DNA of 64,000 nt from Rhizobium leguminosarum (GCF_001652265.1 NZ_LWBS01000461.1:141402-205401), one strand, 5' to 3'. Numbered from the stretch's first letter, positions 27,176 to 37,645 are shown. Notes: generated by a model not told the origin, from the letters alone. Numbers and translations are program-made.

Positions 27176-27191
27176 ATACTATATTTAGTGT
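27176..27191. promoter_or_regulatory. NrdR-box-like site upstream of nrdJ
   Basis: ATACTATATTTAGTGT matches the NrdR consensus ACACTATATATAGTGT at 14 of 16 positions. NrdR represses ribonucleotide reductase genes in most bacteria. The usual second box about 31 bp away is not evident; the other candidate is 245 bp upstream. Confidence 0.5.
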
Positions 27192-27350
27192 TTGCAGCCA
27201 CCATCACCACAAGATACAGGAAGGACATCTCCGGATGACACCCCTGTCACAATACGGAAACGAGACTGGCTGCGCGACGACAAAGTGCCGCCGGATAGAA
27301 ATTTTGCGCCTGAGGTCGCGGGGACCGGGCGCCAACGCGAGGTCAAGACA

Positions 27351-30300
27351 ATGCGCATCGAACGTCGTTTCACGAAGGCCGGCCAAGGCGCCTATGCGGA
27401 TATCGAATTCCGCAAGGCGACGAGCGAGATCAAGAACCCCGATGGTTCGGTCGTGTTCCGCCTCGAGAATATCGACGTTCCCGCGCAGTTCTCCCAGGTC
27501 GCGACCGACGTGCTGGCACAGAAGTATTTCCGCAAGGCCGGCGTTCCCACCCGGCTGAAGAAGGTCGAGGAAAACGATGTTCCCTCCTTCCTGTGGCGCT
27601 CCGTTCCCGACGATGCTGCGCTGAAGACCCTGTCCAAGGACGAGCAGACCGGCTCCGAAATCGATGCGCGCCAGGTCTTTGACCGCCTTGCCGGCACTTG
27701 GACCTATTGGGGCTGGAAGGGCGGCTATTTCTCCTCCGAGGAAGATGCTTCGGCCTTCAAGGACGAACTTGCCTATATGCTCGCCACCCAGCGCGTCGCC
27801 CCGAACTCGCCGCAGTGGTTCAACACCGGCCTGCACTGGGCCTATGGCATCGACGGTCCCGGCCAGGGCCATTTCTACGTCGACCCCTTCACCGGCAAGC
27901 TGACCAAGTCGAAGTCGGCTTACGAACACCCGCAGCCGCATGCCTGCTTCATCCAGTCCGTCGAGGACGATCTCGTCAACGAAGGCGGCATCATGGACCT
28001 CTGGGTGCGTGAGGCGCGCCTGTTCAAATACGGCTCCGGCACCGGCTCCAACTTCTCGATGCTGCGCGGCGAAGGCGAAAAGCTTTCCGGCGGCGGCCGC
28101 TCCTCCGGCCTGATGAGCTTCCTGAAGATCGGCGACCGTGCCGCCGGCGCCATCAAATCGGGCGGCACGACGCGCCGCGCCGCCAAGATGGTGGTCGTCG
28201 ACATCGACCATCCGGATATCGAGGAATACATCAACTGGAAGGTCAAGGAAGAGCAGAAGGTTGCGGCTCTCGTGACCGGCTCGAAGGTCGTCGCCAAGCA
28301 TCTGAAGGGGATCATGAAGGCCTGCTTCAATTGCGAAGGCGGCGACAACGGCGATTGCTACGACCCCAACAAGAACCCTGCCCTGAAGCGCGAAATCCGC
28401 GCCGCCAAGAAGGACCAGGTTCCCGAGAACTACGTCCAGCGCGTCATCCAGTTCGCCCGCCAGGGCTACAAGGATCTCCAATTCAAGACCTACGACACCG
28501 ATTGGGATTCGGAAGCCTACCTCACGGTATCCGGCCAGAACTCCAACAATTCCGTCTCGATCAAGGACGACTTCCTGCGCGCCGTCGAGAATGATGGCGA
28601 ATGGAACCTGACCGCCCGCAAGGACGGCCGGGTGATGAAGACGCTGAAGGCCCGCGATCTCTGGGAAACCATTTCCTACGCTGCCTGGGCCTCGGCCGAT
28701 CCCGGCATCCATTTCAACACGACGATGAACGACTGGCACACTTCGCCGGCCGGCGGCCCGATCCGCGGCTCGAACCCGTGCTCGGAATACATGTTCCTCG
28801 ACGACACGGCCTGCAACCTTGCCTCGCTGAACCTGCTGCAGTTCAAGGACAAGGCCACCAAGCGTATCAACATCGCCGATTACGAACACGCGGTTCGCCT
28901 GTGGACCGTCGTGCTCGAAGTCTCGGTGATGATGGCGCAGTTCCCGTCGAAGCGCATCGCCGAACTCTCCTACGAATACCGCACGCTCGGCCTCGGCTAC
29001 GCCAATATCGGCGGCCTGCTGATGTCAACAGGCATTCCCTACGACTCCGCTGAAGCCCGCGCCATCGCAGGCTCGCTGACTGCGATCATGACCGGCATCT
29101 GCTATGCGACCTCGGCTGAAATGGCTGCCGAACTTGGGCCCTTCCCGAACTTCGCGCCGAACCGCGAGAGCATGCTCAAGGTCATTCGCAACCATCGCCG
29201 TGCAGCACATGGCGAGAGCTCCGGCTATGAGGCGCTGTCGATCAACCCGGTCGCGCTGATCCATTCGGAAAACCCGGACCAGGATCTCGTCGCCCACGCC
29301 AAATCGGCCTGGGACAAGGCGCTCGAGCTTGGCGAACAGCATGGCTACCGCAATGCCCAGGTCTCGGTTATCGCGCCCACCGGCACGATCGGTCTCGTCA
29401 TGGATTGCGACACGACGGGCATCGAGCCCGACTTCGCCCTCGTCAAGTTCAAGAAGCTCGCCGGCGGCGGTTACTTCAAGATCATCAACCGCGCCGTGCC
29501 CGACGCGCTGCGCACGCTCGGCTATTCGGAAAGCCAGATCGCCGAAATCGAGGCCTATGCCGTCGGCCACGGCAACCTAAACCAGGCGCCGGCTATCAAT
29601 CCGTCGACGCTGAAGACCAAGGGCTTCACCGACGAGAAGGTGGAAGCCGTCAACGCCGCGCTGAAGAGCGCCTTCGACATCAAGTTCGTCTTCAACCAAT
29701 GGACGCTCGGGGCCGACTTCCTGAAGGAGACGCTGAAGGTTTCCGACGAACAGCTCGGCGACATGAGCTTCAGCCTGCTCGACCATATCGGCTTCTCGAA
29801 GAAGGACATCGAAGCCGCCAACATCCATGTCTGCGGTGCGATGACGCTGGAAGGCGCGCCCTTCCTGAAGGCGGAACACCTGCCGGTCTTCGACTGCGCC
29901 AATCCATGCGGCAAGATCGGCAAGCGCTACCTCTCGGTCGAAAGCCATATCCGCATGATGGCGGCTGCCCAGCCGTTCATCTCGGGCGCGATTTCCAAGA
30001 CGATCAACATGCCGAACGAGGCGACCGTCGAGGATTGCAAGAACGCCTACATGCTGTCGTGGAAGCTTGGCCTCAAGGCCAACGCGCTCTATCGCGACGG
30101 CTCGAAGCTGTCGCAGCCGCTCAATTCCTCGCTGATCGAGGACGAGGACGACGAGGATGCGCTGGAGGAACTGCTGCAGGCGCCGCTGGCCGCCCAGGCC
30201 GTCACCATCACCGAGAAGATCATCGAGCGGGTGGTCGAACGAGTTTCGCGCGAACGCGAAAAGCTGCCGAACCGCCGCCAGGGCTATACCCAGAAGGCCG

Positions 30301-31166
30301 CCGTCGGCGGACATAAGGTCTATCTGCGCACCGGCGAATTCGGTGACGGCCGCATCGGCGAGATCTTCATCGACATGCACAAGGAAGGCGCTGCCTTCCG
30401 TGCGATGATGAACAATTTCGCCATCGCCATCTCGCTCGGCCTGCAATATGGCGTGCCGCTCGAGGAATATGTCGAGGCCTTCACCTTCACCAAGTTCGAG
30501 CCGGCCGGCATGGTCATCGGCAATGACGCGATCAAAAACGCCACCTCGATCCTCGACTATGTCTTCCGCGAGCTGGCCGTCTCCTATCTCGGCCGCCATG
30601 ACCTGGCGCATGTCGATACGTCGGACTTCTCGAACACGGCGCTCGGCAAGGGCATCCAGGAAGGCAAGACCAACCTGCTCTCCACCGGCTGGACCCGCGG
30701 CTACAAGCCGACGCTGGTGTCCGGCACCGGCGGCGAACGCCAGGCGGGCGAACCCAAAGGTGCGGCCACCGCCGCCCCTGCCCGCGCCGCTTCCACCGGC
30801 TCCGTGACCGCCTTTGCCGGCGCGGCTGCCCGCAAGCTGGAGCCGACGGCCGCCATCGCCACCTCCGAAATCGTCGCCTTCAAGCGCGATTATGAAGAGC
30901 GCGCCAAGGAACTGGCAGAAGAGATCGCCGAAGAGGTGACCGAGGAACTCACCAGCGACGCAACGGCCCTGTTCTCCGACAAGGCGGCAGCCGACGCGGC
31001 ATCGGCGAAATCCGAAGCCAAGAAGCGCGAAGCCGAACGCCGCCAGCGCTCGATCATGCAGGGCTATACCGGCAACATGTGCTCAGAGTGCCAGAACTTC
31101 ACGATGGTGCGGAATGGGACGTGCGAGAAGTGCGATACGTGCGGTGCGACGAGCGGGTGCAGCTGA
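27351..31166 (+). CDS. nrdJ: vitamin B12-dependent (class II) ribonucleoside-diphosphate reductase
   Basis: A class II reductase of 1271 residues that makes deoxyribonucleotides with adenosylcobalamin, with or without oxygen. Visible features are [15 protein letters not shown], the catalytic-site strand [20 protein letters not shown], the [19 protein letters not shown] loop and a C-terminal Cys-rich tail ([21 protein letters not shown]) that likely binds zinc or re-reduces the active site. The Asp/Glu-rich stretch near residue 930 ([13 protein letters not shown]) and the Ala-rich linker before the tail are normal for alphaproteobacterial NrdJ. The ATG at 27351 has GAGG upstream. Confidence 0.94.
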   Translation: MRIERRFTKAGQGAYADIEFRKATSEIKNPDGSVVFRLENIDVPAQFSQVATDVLAQKYFRKAGVPTRLKKVEENDVPSFLWRSVPDDAALKTLSKDEQTGSEIDARQVFDRLAGTWTYWGWKGGYFSSEEDASAFKDELAYMLATQRVAPNSPQWFNTGLHWAYGIDGPGQGHFYVDPFTGKLTKSKSAYEHPQPHACFIQSVEDDLVNEGGIMDLWVREARLFKYGSGTGSNFSMLRGEGEKLSGGGRSSGLMSFLKIGDRAAGAIKSGGTTRRAAKMVVVDIDHPDIEEYINWKVKEEQKVAALVTGSKVVAKHLKGIMKACFNCEGGDNGDCYDPNKNPALKREIRAAKKDQVPENYVQRVIQFARQGYKDLQFKTYDTDWDSEAYLTVSGQNSNNSVSIKDDFLRAVENDGEWNLTARKDGRVMKTLKARDLWETISYAAWASADPGIHFNTTMNDWHTSPAGGPIRGSNPCSEYMFLDDTACNLASLNLLQFKDKATKRINIADYEHAVRLWTVVLEVSVMMAQFPSKRIAELSYEYRTLGLGYANIGGLLMSTGIPYDSAEARAIAGSLTAIMTGICYATSAEMAAELGPFPNFAPNRESMLKVIRNHRRAAHGESSGYEALSINPVALIHSENPDQDLVAHAKSAWDKALELGEQHGYRNAQVSVIAPTGTIGLVMDCDTTGIEPDFALVKFKKLAGGGYFKIINRAVPDALRTLGYSESQIAEIEAYAVGHGNLNQAPAINPSTLKTKGFTDEKVEAVNAALKSAFDIKFVFNQWTLGADFLKETLKVSDEQLGDMSFSLLDHIGFSKKDIEAANIHVCGAMTLEGAPFLKAEHLPVFDCANPCGKIGKRYLSVESHIRMMAAAQPFISGAISKTINMPNEATVEDCKNAYMLSWKLGLKANALYRDGSKLSQPLNSSLIEDEDDEDALEELLQAPLAAQAVTITEKIIERVVERVSREREKLPNRRQGYTQKAAVGGHKVYLRTGEFGDGRIGEIFIDMHKEGAAFRAMMNNFAIAISLGLQYGVPLEEYVEAFTFTKFEPAGMVIGNDAIKNATSILDYVFRELAVSYLGRHDLAHVDTSDFSNTALGKGIQEGKTNLLSTGWTRGYKPTLVSGTGGERQAGEPKGAATAAPARAASTGSVTAFAGAAARKLEPTAAIATSEIVAFKRDYEERAKELAEEIAEEVTEELTSDATALFSDKAAADAASAKSEAKKREAERRQRSIMQGYTGNMCSECQNFTMVRNGTCEKCDTCGATSGCS

Positions 31167-31268
31167 GTAGGCTTCTTGTCGTTCGACTGGACTGCGTCCG
31201 CTGAAGCATTGCAGGGCCAATTGATTGGATTCTTCCGTTCAAACCCTCTGAGACGCACAAAATTTAAG

Positions 31269-31292
31269 TTTCAGGCGCTCAGGCGCCTGAAA
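31269..31292. terminator. hairpin downstream of nrdJ
   Basis: TTTCAGGCGC-TCAG-GCGCCTGAAA is a 10-bp perfect stem with a tetraloop, 103 bases after the nrdJ stop. There is no long T run on either strand, so termination is plausible but weak; it could be a short repeat. The rest of 31167-31450 shows no gene. Confidence 0.4.
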
Positions 31293-31450
31293 ATAGCCGG
31301 AAGAACAAAACAGGACCAGCAATTCAGTCTTGTTCATAAAGTCTCCAGGCGGACGCAGATTCAGCCCTCACCATGAGGGGCAGGCGCACGGCGTAGTAGC
31401 TGCGGCTATCGATGAAATGGCACCGGCTACTGCGCCGCCATCTTTTCGGT

Positions 31451-32065
31451 TCAGTTCGTCGCCTTCCGGGGCGCGAGTTCCGTCTCGATCAGGATCGTCA
31501 CCTCGTCGCTAACTGCCGGCACATAAAGGCTGAGGCCCCATTCGCTGCGTTTGATCTTGGCAATGGCAGAAAAGCCAAGCTTCGGCGTCTTGTCCATCGG
31601 GTGTTCAGCCATCGAGCCGTTGAACGTGACGTCGATCGTCACTGGACGTGTCTGGCCGCGAAATGTGAGGTCGCCCGTCACCTGCCCCCTGTTCTCAGCA
31701 GTCAACTTGACCTCGGTCGAGAGGAAACTGATCGGCTGCGCCGCGAGAAAGTTGCCGTCATGGCCGATCTTTTTGTCAAAATCCTCGACCTCGGGAAATG
31801 GGAAGTCGGTGCGTACCGAGGTCGGATCGATACTGGCCGACACTCTTGAAGCCGCCGGATTCTCCGCATCCCAGATGAGTTCAACGTTCATCTTGGTGAA
31901 GCGAGCCGTATAGTTCGACAGCCCGAAATGACCAACTTTCCAGGTGACGCTAGAATGGGCAGGGTCGGATACATAGGCGCCCGAAGGCGCCGGCGCCGGC
32001 TTGCTCTGGGGGAAGGCAGGCGTGGCGAACAGAGCCCAAAGCGTCAGAAGATGCAGGTATCTCAT
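31451..32065 (-). CDS. YceI-family periplasmic lipid-binding protein
   Basis: A protein of 204 residues with a signal peptide (YLHLLTLWALFATPAFPQS) and a YceI lipocalin-like barrel: DPAHSSVTWKVGHFGLSNYT at the start, DLTFRGQTRPVTIDVTFNG in the middle and IKRSEWGLSLYVPAVSDEV near the end. The family binds isoprenoid-type lipids in the periplasm. The ATG at 32065 is favoured because GAAAGG lies 8 bases upstream. It follows the FMO gene by 48 bases and is probably co-transcribed. Confidence 0.85.
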   Translation of the reverse strand: MRYLHLLTLWALFATPAFPQSKPAPAPSGAYVSDPAHSSVTWKVGHFGLSNYTARFTKMNVELIWDAENPAASRVSASIDPTSVRTDFPFPEVEDFDKKIGHDGNFLAAQPISFLSTEVKLTAENRGQVTGDLTFRGQTRPVTIDVTFNGSMAEHPMDKTPKLGFSAIAKIKRSEWGLSLYVPAVSDEVTILIETELAPRKATN

Positions 32066-32113
32066 AAACATAGCCTTTCTGGGTAGATTTGCATGGGCCA
32101 ATGATTGAAGTGT

Positions 32114-33655
32114 TCAAGCCGCCGTCTGAACCGGGCGAAGCTTGAGGAGTTGGCGTATGCCCTCTTCTTCTGCGGTGAAATCGTCGGTTATGATCGCCCG
32201 GAAGGCGGCGGCCGCAGCCTTTGTCTTTGGCGGCGCATCCGGCAAAGCGTCCGGCCCTTGCAGACGAAAGGAGATCGGCGACAATGGCCCGAAGAGCAGC
32301 GCCCGTTCGAGGTCCGGCCAAGCAGTTAGGTCCGGCTCTACACCGGCATTGCGGGCGAAAGTGAGCGCCGCCACATGCATCGGTAGGTTGATCGGCCCCG
32401 AGCGTGTGGCGCGGCTGCGTTCGACCCCAACATACATTGCCGCCCGTGCCGGGAGTAACTGGCTGCTTCCGAAGCACTGGGCTACCCAGCGCGCCTGCAG
32501 TTCGAGAACTGGGAAGGCCGGCCCAATCAGATCGAACAGGCCGAGGAAGGCAAGCCCTGGCAGATCAGGATGGAAGGTGTGATCGTGAAGATCGGCGCCA
32601 TAACCATCGAGCCGGATCGTCCGGATGATATCCTCCGAAAGCCAAGGCATCGACAGGCGGTAACCGGTGCCAAAGAGGATGGCGTCTACATTGACGCTCG
32701 TCCCATCGCGGAACCAGACGGTGTGACCATCGACCCGCTCCATCCATGGCGTCACAGCGATGCGCCCCTCCGCCACCGCCGGCAGAAAACCCTGCGATTG
32801 AGAGATGCCAGCCACAAAGGCATTGCCTTCCGGCCTCGGTGCGCCGAACTGGTCGGGGGAGCCGGCCATTTTGAGGATCTTCATGGTCAGGCCTTCAGCC
32901 AGCATTTCCGGTGGCAGCACGCTTTCCATCAGCACGGCAGCACGACTGAACATCACGTGATCTGTGGGCACCCCGGCGATCACTTTCGGTAGGATATAGC
33001 GCTGCCGGCGGTTACTGGAGACCACCTGGGCCGCACCGCCGAGCGCGATATCGGAGGCGATTTCCAACGCACTGATCGAGCAGCCGGCCACAAGCACCTT
33101 GCGGCCGCGATAACGCTCCGAACCGTTATATTGGGCAGTGTGGACGGCACCTAGAGCTCCTGCGAAACTATCGAGGCCAGGTACTGCTGGCAGATCGGGC
33201 AGGTTCTGCCGTCCCGTCGCGACGACCACCCGCTGGAAAACTTCCGAACGCACCTCCCTGTCTTCGGCCGAACGGATCAACCAGCCATTGTCAGCCCGCT
33301 CGAGCCGCTCGACCCGCGTCTTCAGTCTCAGATGCGGCAACAGGCCCAAGGTGAAGGCATAACGTTCGAGGTAATCAAGCATCTCCTCCTGCCGCGGGTA
33401 GGCGGCGCTTTCGGAGGTGTGGTCGAGATCGGAAAAGGCCGTCATCACGCGGCTGGTATTGCTGCGCATGCCGGGCCAGATAGCGCTGGCTGCCGAGGCG
33501 GAATTCCATTGGCCACCGAGGCGGGACGAGGCCTCGAAAATGATGGGCACCAGCCCGCGGGCGATGAGGTAACGCGCGGCAGCGAGGCCGGCGGGACCGG
33601 CGCCAATCACGGCGACCGCATTTTCAGGCATGTTGACATGGTTCTTGGTAGACAT
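32114..33655 (-). CDS. flavin-containing monooxygenase-like FAD/NAD(P) oxidoreductase
   Basis: A protein of 513 residues. The FAD loop GAGPAGLAAARYLIARG is near residue 18, EASSRLGGQWN follows, the second nucleotide site is VAGCSISALEIASDIA near residue 190, and the ATGxxxxP-like FGTGYRLSMPWL lies near residue 325. The FMO fingerprint FxGxxxHxxxY is changed to a longer FAGALGAVHTAQY. Substrates of such enzymes are soft nucleophiles (N or S) or ketones; none can be named here. It is divergent from two PNPOx-fold genes and upstream of yceI. Confidence 0.8.
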   Translation of the reverse strand: MSTKNHVNMPENAVAVIGAGPAGLAAARYLIARGLVPIIFEASSRLGGQWNSASAASAIWPGMRSNTSRVMTAFSDLDHTSESAAYPRQEEMLDYLERYAFTLGLLPHLRLKTRVERLERADNGWLIRSAEDREVRSEVFQRVVVATGRQNLPDLPAVPGLDSFAGALGAVHTAQYNGSERYRGRKVLVAGCSISALEIASDIALGGAAQVVSSNRRQRYILPKVIAGVPTDHVMFSRAAVLMESVLPPEMLAEGLTMKILKMAGSPDQFGAPRPEGNAFVAGISQSQGFLPAVAEGRIAVTPWMERVDGHTVWFRDGTSVNVDAILFGTGYRLSMPWLSEDIIRTIRLDGYGADLHDHTFHPDLPGLAFLGLFDLIGPAFPVLELQARWVAQCFGSSQLLPARAAMYVGVERSRATRSGPINLPMHVAALTFARNAGVEPDLTAWPDLERALLFGPLSPISFRLQGPDALPDAPPKTKAAAAAFRAIITDDFTAEEEGIRQLLKLRPVQTAA

Positions 33656-33788
33656 CAGCTTGCTCCTTGTTCGATGGAAGCGCTTTAGCCGGTTCGGAAA
33701 ATATCGTTTCCTAAAAGCTCATTAAGTTGCGTCGTGGGAATCTTAAAACCTGCCTAACTGCGCTATGAACAGTCGAAGGGGACGTTTG

Positions 33789-34259
33789 ATGTTCGGGGAC
33801 AAAATCGCAGGCTTCATAGGGAGCCCGGTGATGCAGATCATCGGTAGTTCGAACGCCGCACGCCGGCCGGAAATCGGCCGAGCCGTGGGTGCATGGACTT
33901 CCGCCGAAAGCGACACGATCGACCTCGTGACCTCCGCCTTGCAATGGCCCGAAACCATCGCCAATCTGCGCGAGAACGGGAGAATTGCCGTCACTTTTGC
34001 CCGGCCGGCGGATTACGTCTCCTATCAGCTAAAGGGACAGGCCACTATACGACCCGCAGAATCGCACGAGGTGGAGCGCTCTTCGCAATACATCGTCGCG
34101 ATGGTTTCGACACAGATGAGACTTGGCCTGCTGCCGGAACTGATCATGCCGGTGCTTTCCAACCGGGACCCGATGCTGATCACGATGCGCGTTGCCTCAG
34201 TCTTCGTTCAGACGCCAGGCTCGCACGCCGGCGAGCGTATCTGGAGCACGACCCCATGA
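33789..34259 (+). CDS. pyridoxamine 5'-phosphate oxidase-fold protein
   Basis: A split-barrel flavin- or heme-binding fold protein of 156 residues, with WTSAESDTIDLVTSALQWPETIAN and NGRIAVTFARPADYVSYQLKG as the core strands. The ATG at 33789 is preceded by AAGGGG; an ATG at 33765 is possible. The TGA overlaps the ATG of the next gene (ATGA at 34256-34259), so the two are translationally coupled and probably form a pair. Confidence 0.72.
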   Translation: MFGDKIAGFIGSPVMQIIGSSNAARRPEIGRAVGAWTSAESDTIDLVTSALQWPETIANLRENGRIAVTFARPADYVSYQLKGQATIRPAESHEVERSSQYIVAMVSTQMRLGLLPELIMPVLSNRDPMLITMRVASVFVQTPGSHAGERIWSTTP

Positions 34260-35605
34260 CGCGGATGTCCAGTAAGCTGACCTTGGCTGATCTCGAAGCC
34301 TGTTTCGAAGGCGTCATTCCCTCGATCATCTCGACGGCGGATGCCGACGGTCTGCCGAACATTTCCTATCTCTCGCATGTCGCAATGGTCGATGATCGGC
34401 ATGTGGCGCTTTCCAATCAGTTCTTCGCCAAGACCGCCGCCAACATCCGCCTGAACCCACACGCGATGTTGCTTCTGGTGGATGCCCGCAATTCTGCACA
34501 ATTCCGGTTGCAACTGGTTTTTGCCCACACCCTCGAAACAGGGCCGCTGTTCGAGCACATCTCGCTGCAGATCGACGCAAGCAGCGCTCAGGTCGGCATG
34601 GCGGGCATTATGAAGCTGCGCAATCTCGATGTCTTTCGCGTCGTGAGCATCGAAGCGATCCCCTCCCAGGTCGAGGCCGCCGAACCCCTAGGGCTGAAAC
34701 GGAACCGGTTGATCGCCGCGGCCAAGATTGCCGACGCAATCGCCGCGGAAGCGGACGCGGACGGGATAATCGACGCCATGCTGGAAGGTCTTCGCACAGA
34801 GTTCGGTTTCGAGCACGGCTTGTTGCTGCAACTTGATGAAGGGCGCAATCAGCTCATCACCATCGGCAGCATCGGCTATGCCCCGTCCGGCATTGGATCG
34901 GATATTCCTGTCGACGAAGGCGTGATCGGCGCCGCTGCCGCCGGTAGGCGCCTCGTCAAGCTCAGTGACATGAGCCGCATCCGCCGCTTCGGCGCGGCTG
35001 TGCGCGACTCCTCTGCCGACGAAAACCGCACGCGGGCGATCCCGCTCCCTGGCATGCCGGACGCGATGAGCCAGATCGCCGTGCCGCTGATCGCCGCCGG
35101 TTCGATACGCGGCGTCCTCTTCCTCGAAAGCCGCGACCGTATCGCATTCACAGGCGAGGATGAGGCGGCACTTTCGGTAATTGCTAGACAGGCGGCCATG
35201 GCACTGGCCCTAAGCGAGAAACTTTCGCTCGAAACCGAACCGCAGCAATTGGTCCGGGCGGAACTTCCGACGTCCGAGAAGACGGTACAGGTTGTCCATC
35301 ATCGTTTCGACGACAGCGTTTTTGTCGATGGCGATTACGTCATCAAGGGGATTGCGGGCAGACTGCTCGCCTCGATGCTGGAACAACACCAGGAAAGTGG
35401 TCGCGTGGAATTCACCAACCGCGAGATCCGGCTCGACGCGGCGCTGAAACTGCCCGACTTCAAGGATAATCTGGAAACACGGCTGCTGCTTCTCCGCCGG
35501 CGGCTTGACGAAAAACGGCTTCCGATCCGGCTGAGCCGCCTTGGCCGCGGCCGGATAGGCCTTCTCATTGAAGGCGCTCTACGGCTCAGCAAGGACGTCG
35601 TATGA
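34256..35605 (+). CDS. PNPOx-fold / GAF / C-terminal DNA-binding-like fusion protein
   Basis: A protein of 449 residues in three parts. Residues 1-150: PNPOx-like split barrel (GVIPSIISTADADGLPNISYLSHVA). Residues 160-320: GAF domain (FEHGLLLQLDEGRNQLITIGS ... AVPLIAAGSIRGVLFLESR, split). Residues 355-449: VDGDYVIKGIAGRLLASMLEQ, then FTNREIRLD..LKLPDFKDNLETRLLLLRRRL, which looks like a winged-helix output domain. It may be a flavin- or ligand-sensing regulator of the neighbouring flavoenzymes; that is inference. It is coupled to the upstream PNPOx gene through ATGA. Confidence 0.65.
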   Translation: MTRMSSKLTLADLEACFEGVIPSIISTADADGLPNISYLSHVAMVDDRHVALSNQFFAKTAANIRLNPHAMLLLVDARNSAQFRLQLVFAHTLETGPLFEHISLQIDASSAQVGMAGIMKLRNLDVFRVVSIEAIPSQVEAAEPLGLKRNRLIAAAKIADAIAAEADADGIIDAMLEGLRTEFGFEHGLLLQLDEGRNQLITIGSIGYAPSGIGSDIPVDEGVIGAAAAGRRLVKLSDMSRIRRFGAAVRDSSADENRTRAIPLPGMPDAMSQIAVPLIAAGSIRGVLFLESRDRIAFTGEDEAALSVIARQAAMALALSEKLSLETEPQQLVRAELPTSEKTVQVVHHRFDDSVFVDGDYVIKGIAGRLLASMLEQHQESGRVEFTNREIRLDAALKLPDFKDNLETRLLLLRRRLDEKRLPIRLSRLGRGRIGLLIEGALRLSKDVV

Positions 35606-35950
35606 AGGGCTGAGTGGCTAATGACGATGAGTGTGTTCGACTGTTCCTGGCTGATTATCGAAGTCTGTGCAATGAGTCCGTGAGCCTCAATGCGACGAAG
35701 CCCGTGACAATCACGGGCGCGACGATCAACAGCTTTGACGAGAGCATTTCAGACTACCCAGCAGCAGCCAAATCAATGCACAAGGGACAATCTTCTGGCA
35801 AGCGGCACAATCAGAAGTGTTGATACACGGTAACCGCGGGTTCCTTGCCGCGATCGTCAGACCCCAGTCCACCGGTGCGTGCCGGCCATGGATGCGAGAG
35901 CCGGAGGAAGAAGGGAACGCTTCTTCGGATTCATCGCCGTCGGTCTGCCG
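35606..35950. other. intergenic region without recognisable gene
   Basis: 345 bases between the PNPOx-GAF gene and maiA. Short frames on both strands lack Shine-Dalgarno sequences and recognisable content. Codon composition differs from the flanks; it may be a degraded region. Confidence 0.4.
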
Positions 35951-36583
35951 TTACGGTTTCACGCGGTCGGGATGCGCCGCCTGGAAGACCGGCAGGTCTG
36001 CGCATCTGGCGTCGATATCGACGATGCGTTTGAAAGCGGTCAACTCAACGCCCCAGCGGCGGGCGTTGTAGACCTGGGGAACAAGGCAGAGGTCCGCCAT
36101 GGTCGGCGTGTCTCCAAAGCTGAACGCGCCATCGGCTTCGCCGATCATGGCTTCCAGCTTGCCCAGCCCGTCTGCGATGAAATGTTTCATCCATTGCTCG
36201 CGAGCATCGGCCTTCTCGGTCATGCTCATCAGATGCGACACGACATGCAGGTTGCAGATCGGATGGATGTCCATGGCGACCGCATATGCGAGGGCGCGGA
36301 CTTTCTGGCGATCAGCAATGTCAGGTGGCAGCAATCCGCATTCCGGCCGAAGCTCGGCCAGATATTCGACGATTGCCAGCGATTGCGTCAGTGTTTTCCC
36401 GTCGATCACCAATGTCGGCACCAGTCCCTGCGGGTTGAGGGCCAGATATTCCGGGGTCTTGTGCGCCCCTTCCAACAGGTTGACGGACACGGTCTTGTAA
36501 TCGACGCCCAAGAGATTGAGCGCGATGCGGACGCGATAGCTCGCCGATGATCGCCAGTAGTCGTAAAGGACGACCTCGTTCAT
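35951..36583 (-). CDS. maiA: maleylacetoacetate isomerase
   Basis: A zeta-class GST-fold enzyme of 210 residues. The glutathione-activating motif SSASYRVRIAL is near the N-terminus, NPQGLVPTL and the SNAIL-like QSLAIVEYL follow, and the C-terminal helical domain has FSFGDTPTMADLCLVPQVYNA. It converts 4-maleylacetoacetate to 4-fumarylacetoacetate. Its ATG overlaps the fahA TGA (ATGA), and it is the last gene of the hppD operon. Confidence 0.93.
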   Translation of the reverse strand: MNEVVLYDYWRSSASYRVRIALNLLGVDYKTVSVNLLEGAHKTPEYLALNPQGLVPTLVIDGKTLTQSLAIVEYLAELRPECGLLPPDIADRQKVRALAYAVAMDIHPICNLHVVSHLMSMTEKADAREQWMKHFIADGLGKLEAMIGEADGAFSFGDTPTMADLCLVPQVYNARRWGVELTAFKRIVDIDARCADLPVFQAAHPDRVKP

Positions 36584-37605
36584 TGCGTCCCGGCCCCTTG
36601 GTATTTTTCGACCGTCTGCTCGATCGCGCCGAAGATCGAATGGCCGGCCTTATCCTTCATCTCGATGCGGACCTGATCGCCGAACTGCATGAAGGGACTC
36701 CTCGGGGATCCGGCATCGATGGCTTCGATCATCCTGATCTCGGCAATGCAGGAGTAGCCGTCTCCTCCCTCTTCCACCGGCTTGCCCGGTCCGCCGTCCA
36801 GCTTATTCGATACCGTTCCCGAGCCGATGATCGTACCGGCTGCGAGATTGCGGGTTTTGGCGGCATGGGCGATCAGTTGACCAAAATCGAACGTCATGTC
36901 GATGCCGGCGTTCGCCTTGCCGAATGGCTTGCCGTTCAAGCTTACCAGCAGCGGGAGATGCAGCTTGCCGCCGTCCCAGGCATCTTCAAGTTCGTCCGGC
37001 GTCACCGCGACCGGAGAGAATGCCGATGCCGGCTTGGACTGGAAGAAACCAAATCCTTTCGCCAGTTCGTCCGGGATCAGACCGCGCAGCGACACGTCGT
37101 TGACGAGCATCACCAGGCGGATGGCATCGCGCCCGGCCTGCGGGCTGGAACCCATGGCAACGTCGCCTGTGATGACGGCGACCTCTCCTTCCATGTCGAT
37201 CCCATAGGCCTCGTCGGCCATCGTGATCGGGTCGCGCGGCGCGACGAAAGCGTCCGACCCGCCCTGATAGATCAGCGGATCGGTCCAGAAGCTCGCCGGC
37301 ATCTCGGCGCCGCGTGCCTTGCGCACCAGTTCGACGTGGTTGACGTAGGCGGAACCGTCGGCCCATTGGTAGGCGCGCGGCAAAGGTGACGTTGCGTCAT
37401 GTTCGTGAAACCGGATCGTCGGCTGAGCGCCCGTCTCGACGCCTTCGGCAATGAGCGCGAGCCTCGGAGCCACATGCTCCCAGTCGTCGAGCGCCGCCTG
37501 CAATGTGCGGGCGATATGACCGACCTCGGAACAGCGGGTCAGGTCGCGGGAAACGACGACGAGCCGGCCATCCCGCGTGGAGTCTTTTAACGTCGCAAGT
37601 TTCAT
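36580..37605 (-). CDS. fahA: fumarylacetoacetase
   Basis: A protein of 341 residues of the FAH fold. The metal site is MEGEVAVITGDV (Glu and Asp), preceded by DPLIYQGGSD, and followed by RDAIRLVMLVNDVSLRGLIP and GTIIGSGTVSNK. It hydrolyses fumarylacetoacetate to fumarate and acetoacetate, the last step of tyrosine degradation. It belongs to the short bacterial type rather than the 420-residue animal type. The start at 37605 (MKLATLKD) is the family norm; it lies 40 bases after hmgA. Confidence 0.9.
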   Translation of the reverse strand: MKLATLKDSTRDGRLVVVSRDLTRCSEVGHIARTLQAALDDWEHVAPRLALIAEGVETGAQPTIRFHEHDATSPLPRAYQWADGSAYVNHVELVRKARGAEMPASFWTDPLIYQGGSDAFVAPRDPITMADEAYGIDMEGEVAVITGDVAMGSSPQAGRDAIRLVMLVNDVSLRGLIPDELAKGFGFFQSKPASAFSPVAVTPDELEDAWDGGKLHLPLLVSLNGKPFGKANAGIDMTFDFGQLIAHAAKTRNLAAGTIIGSGTVSNKLDGGPGKPVEEGGDGYSCIAEIRMIEAIDAGSPRSPFMQFGDQVRIEMKDKAGHSIFGAIEQTVEKYQGAGTQ

Positions 37606-37645
37606 GTCCGAAATCCCGTGCCGGAGGACGACTTCACTTGATGCA

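Larger units (their letters stand above)
26705..27350. other. long intergenic region upstream of nrdJ
   Basis: 646 bases without a convincing gene. It holds a RIME element (26707-26750), a perfect 16-bp palindrome (26931-26946) and an NrdR-box-like site (27176-27191). A 93-codon minus-strand frame in it has no Shine-Dalgarno or recognisable features. I looked for a cobalamin riboswitch because nrdJ needs B12 and did not find a B12-box-like sequence. Confidence 0.6.

Noticed and set aside
26947..27228. 93-codon minus-strand frame upstream of nrdJ
   Set aside because: No Shine-Dalgarno, no domain, and it covers an NrdR-box-like site.
26705..27350. Cobalamin riboswitch for nrdJ
   Set aside because: No B12-box-like conserved sequence seen; the leader is unexplained but not riboswitch-like by eye.
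27204..28889. 561-codon open frame antisense to nrdJ
   Set aside because: Mirror of a highly biased GC-rich coding strand; no recognisable domain, and the sense strand is certain.
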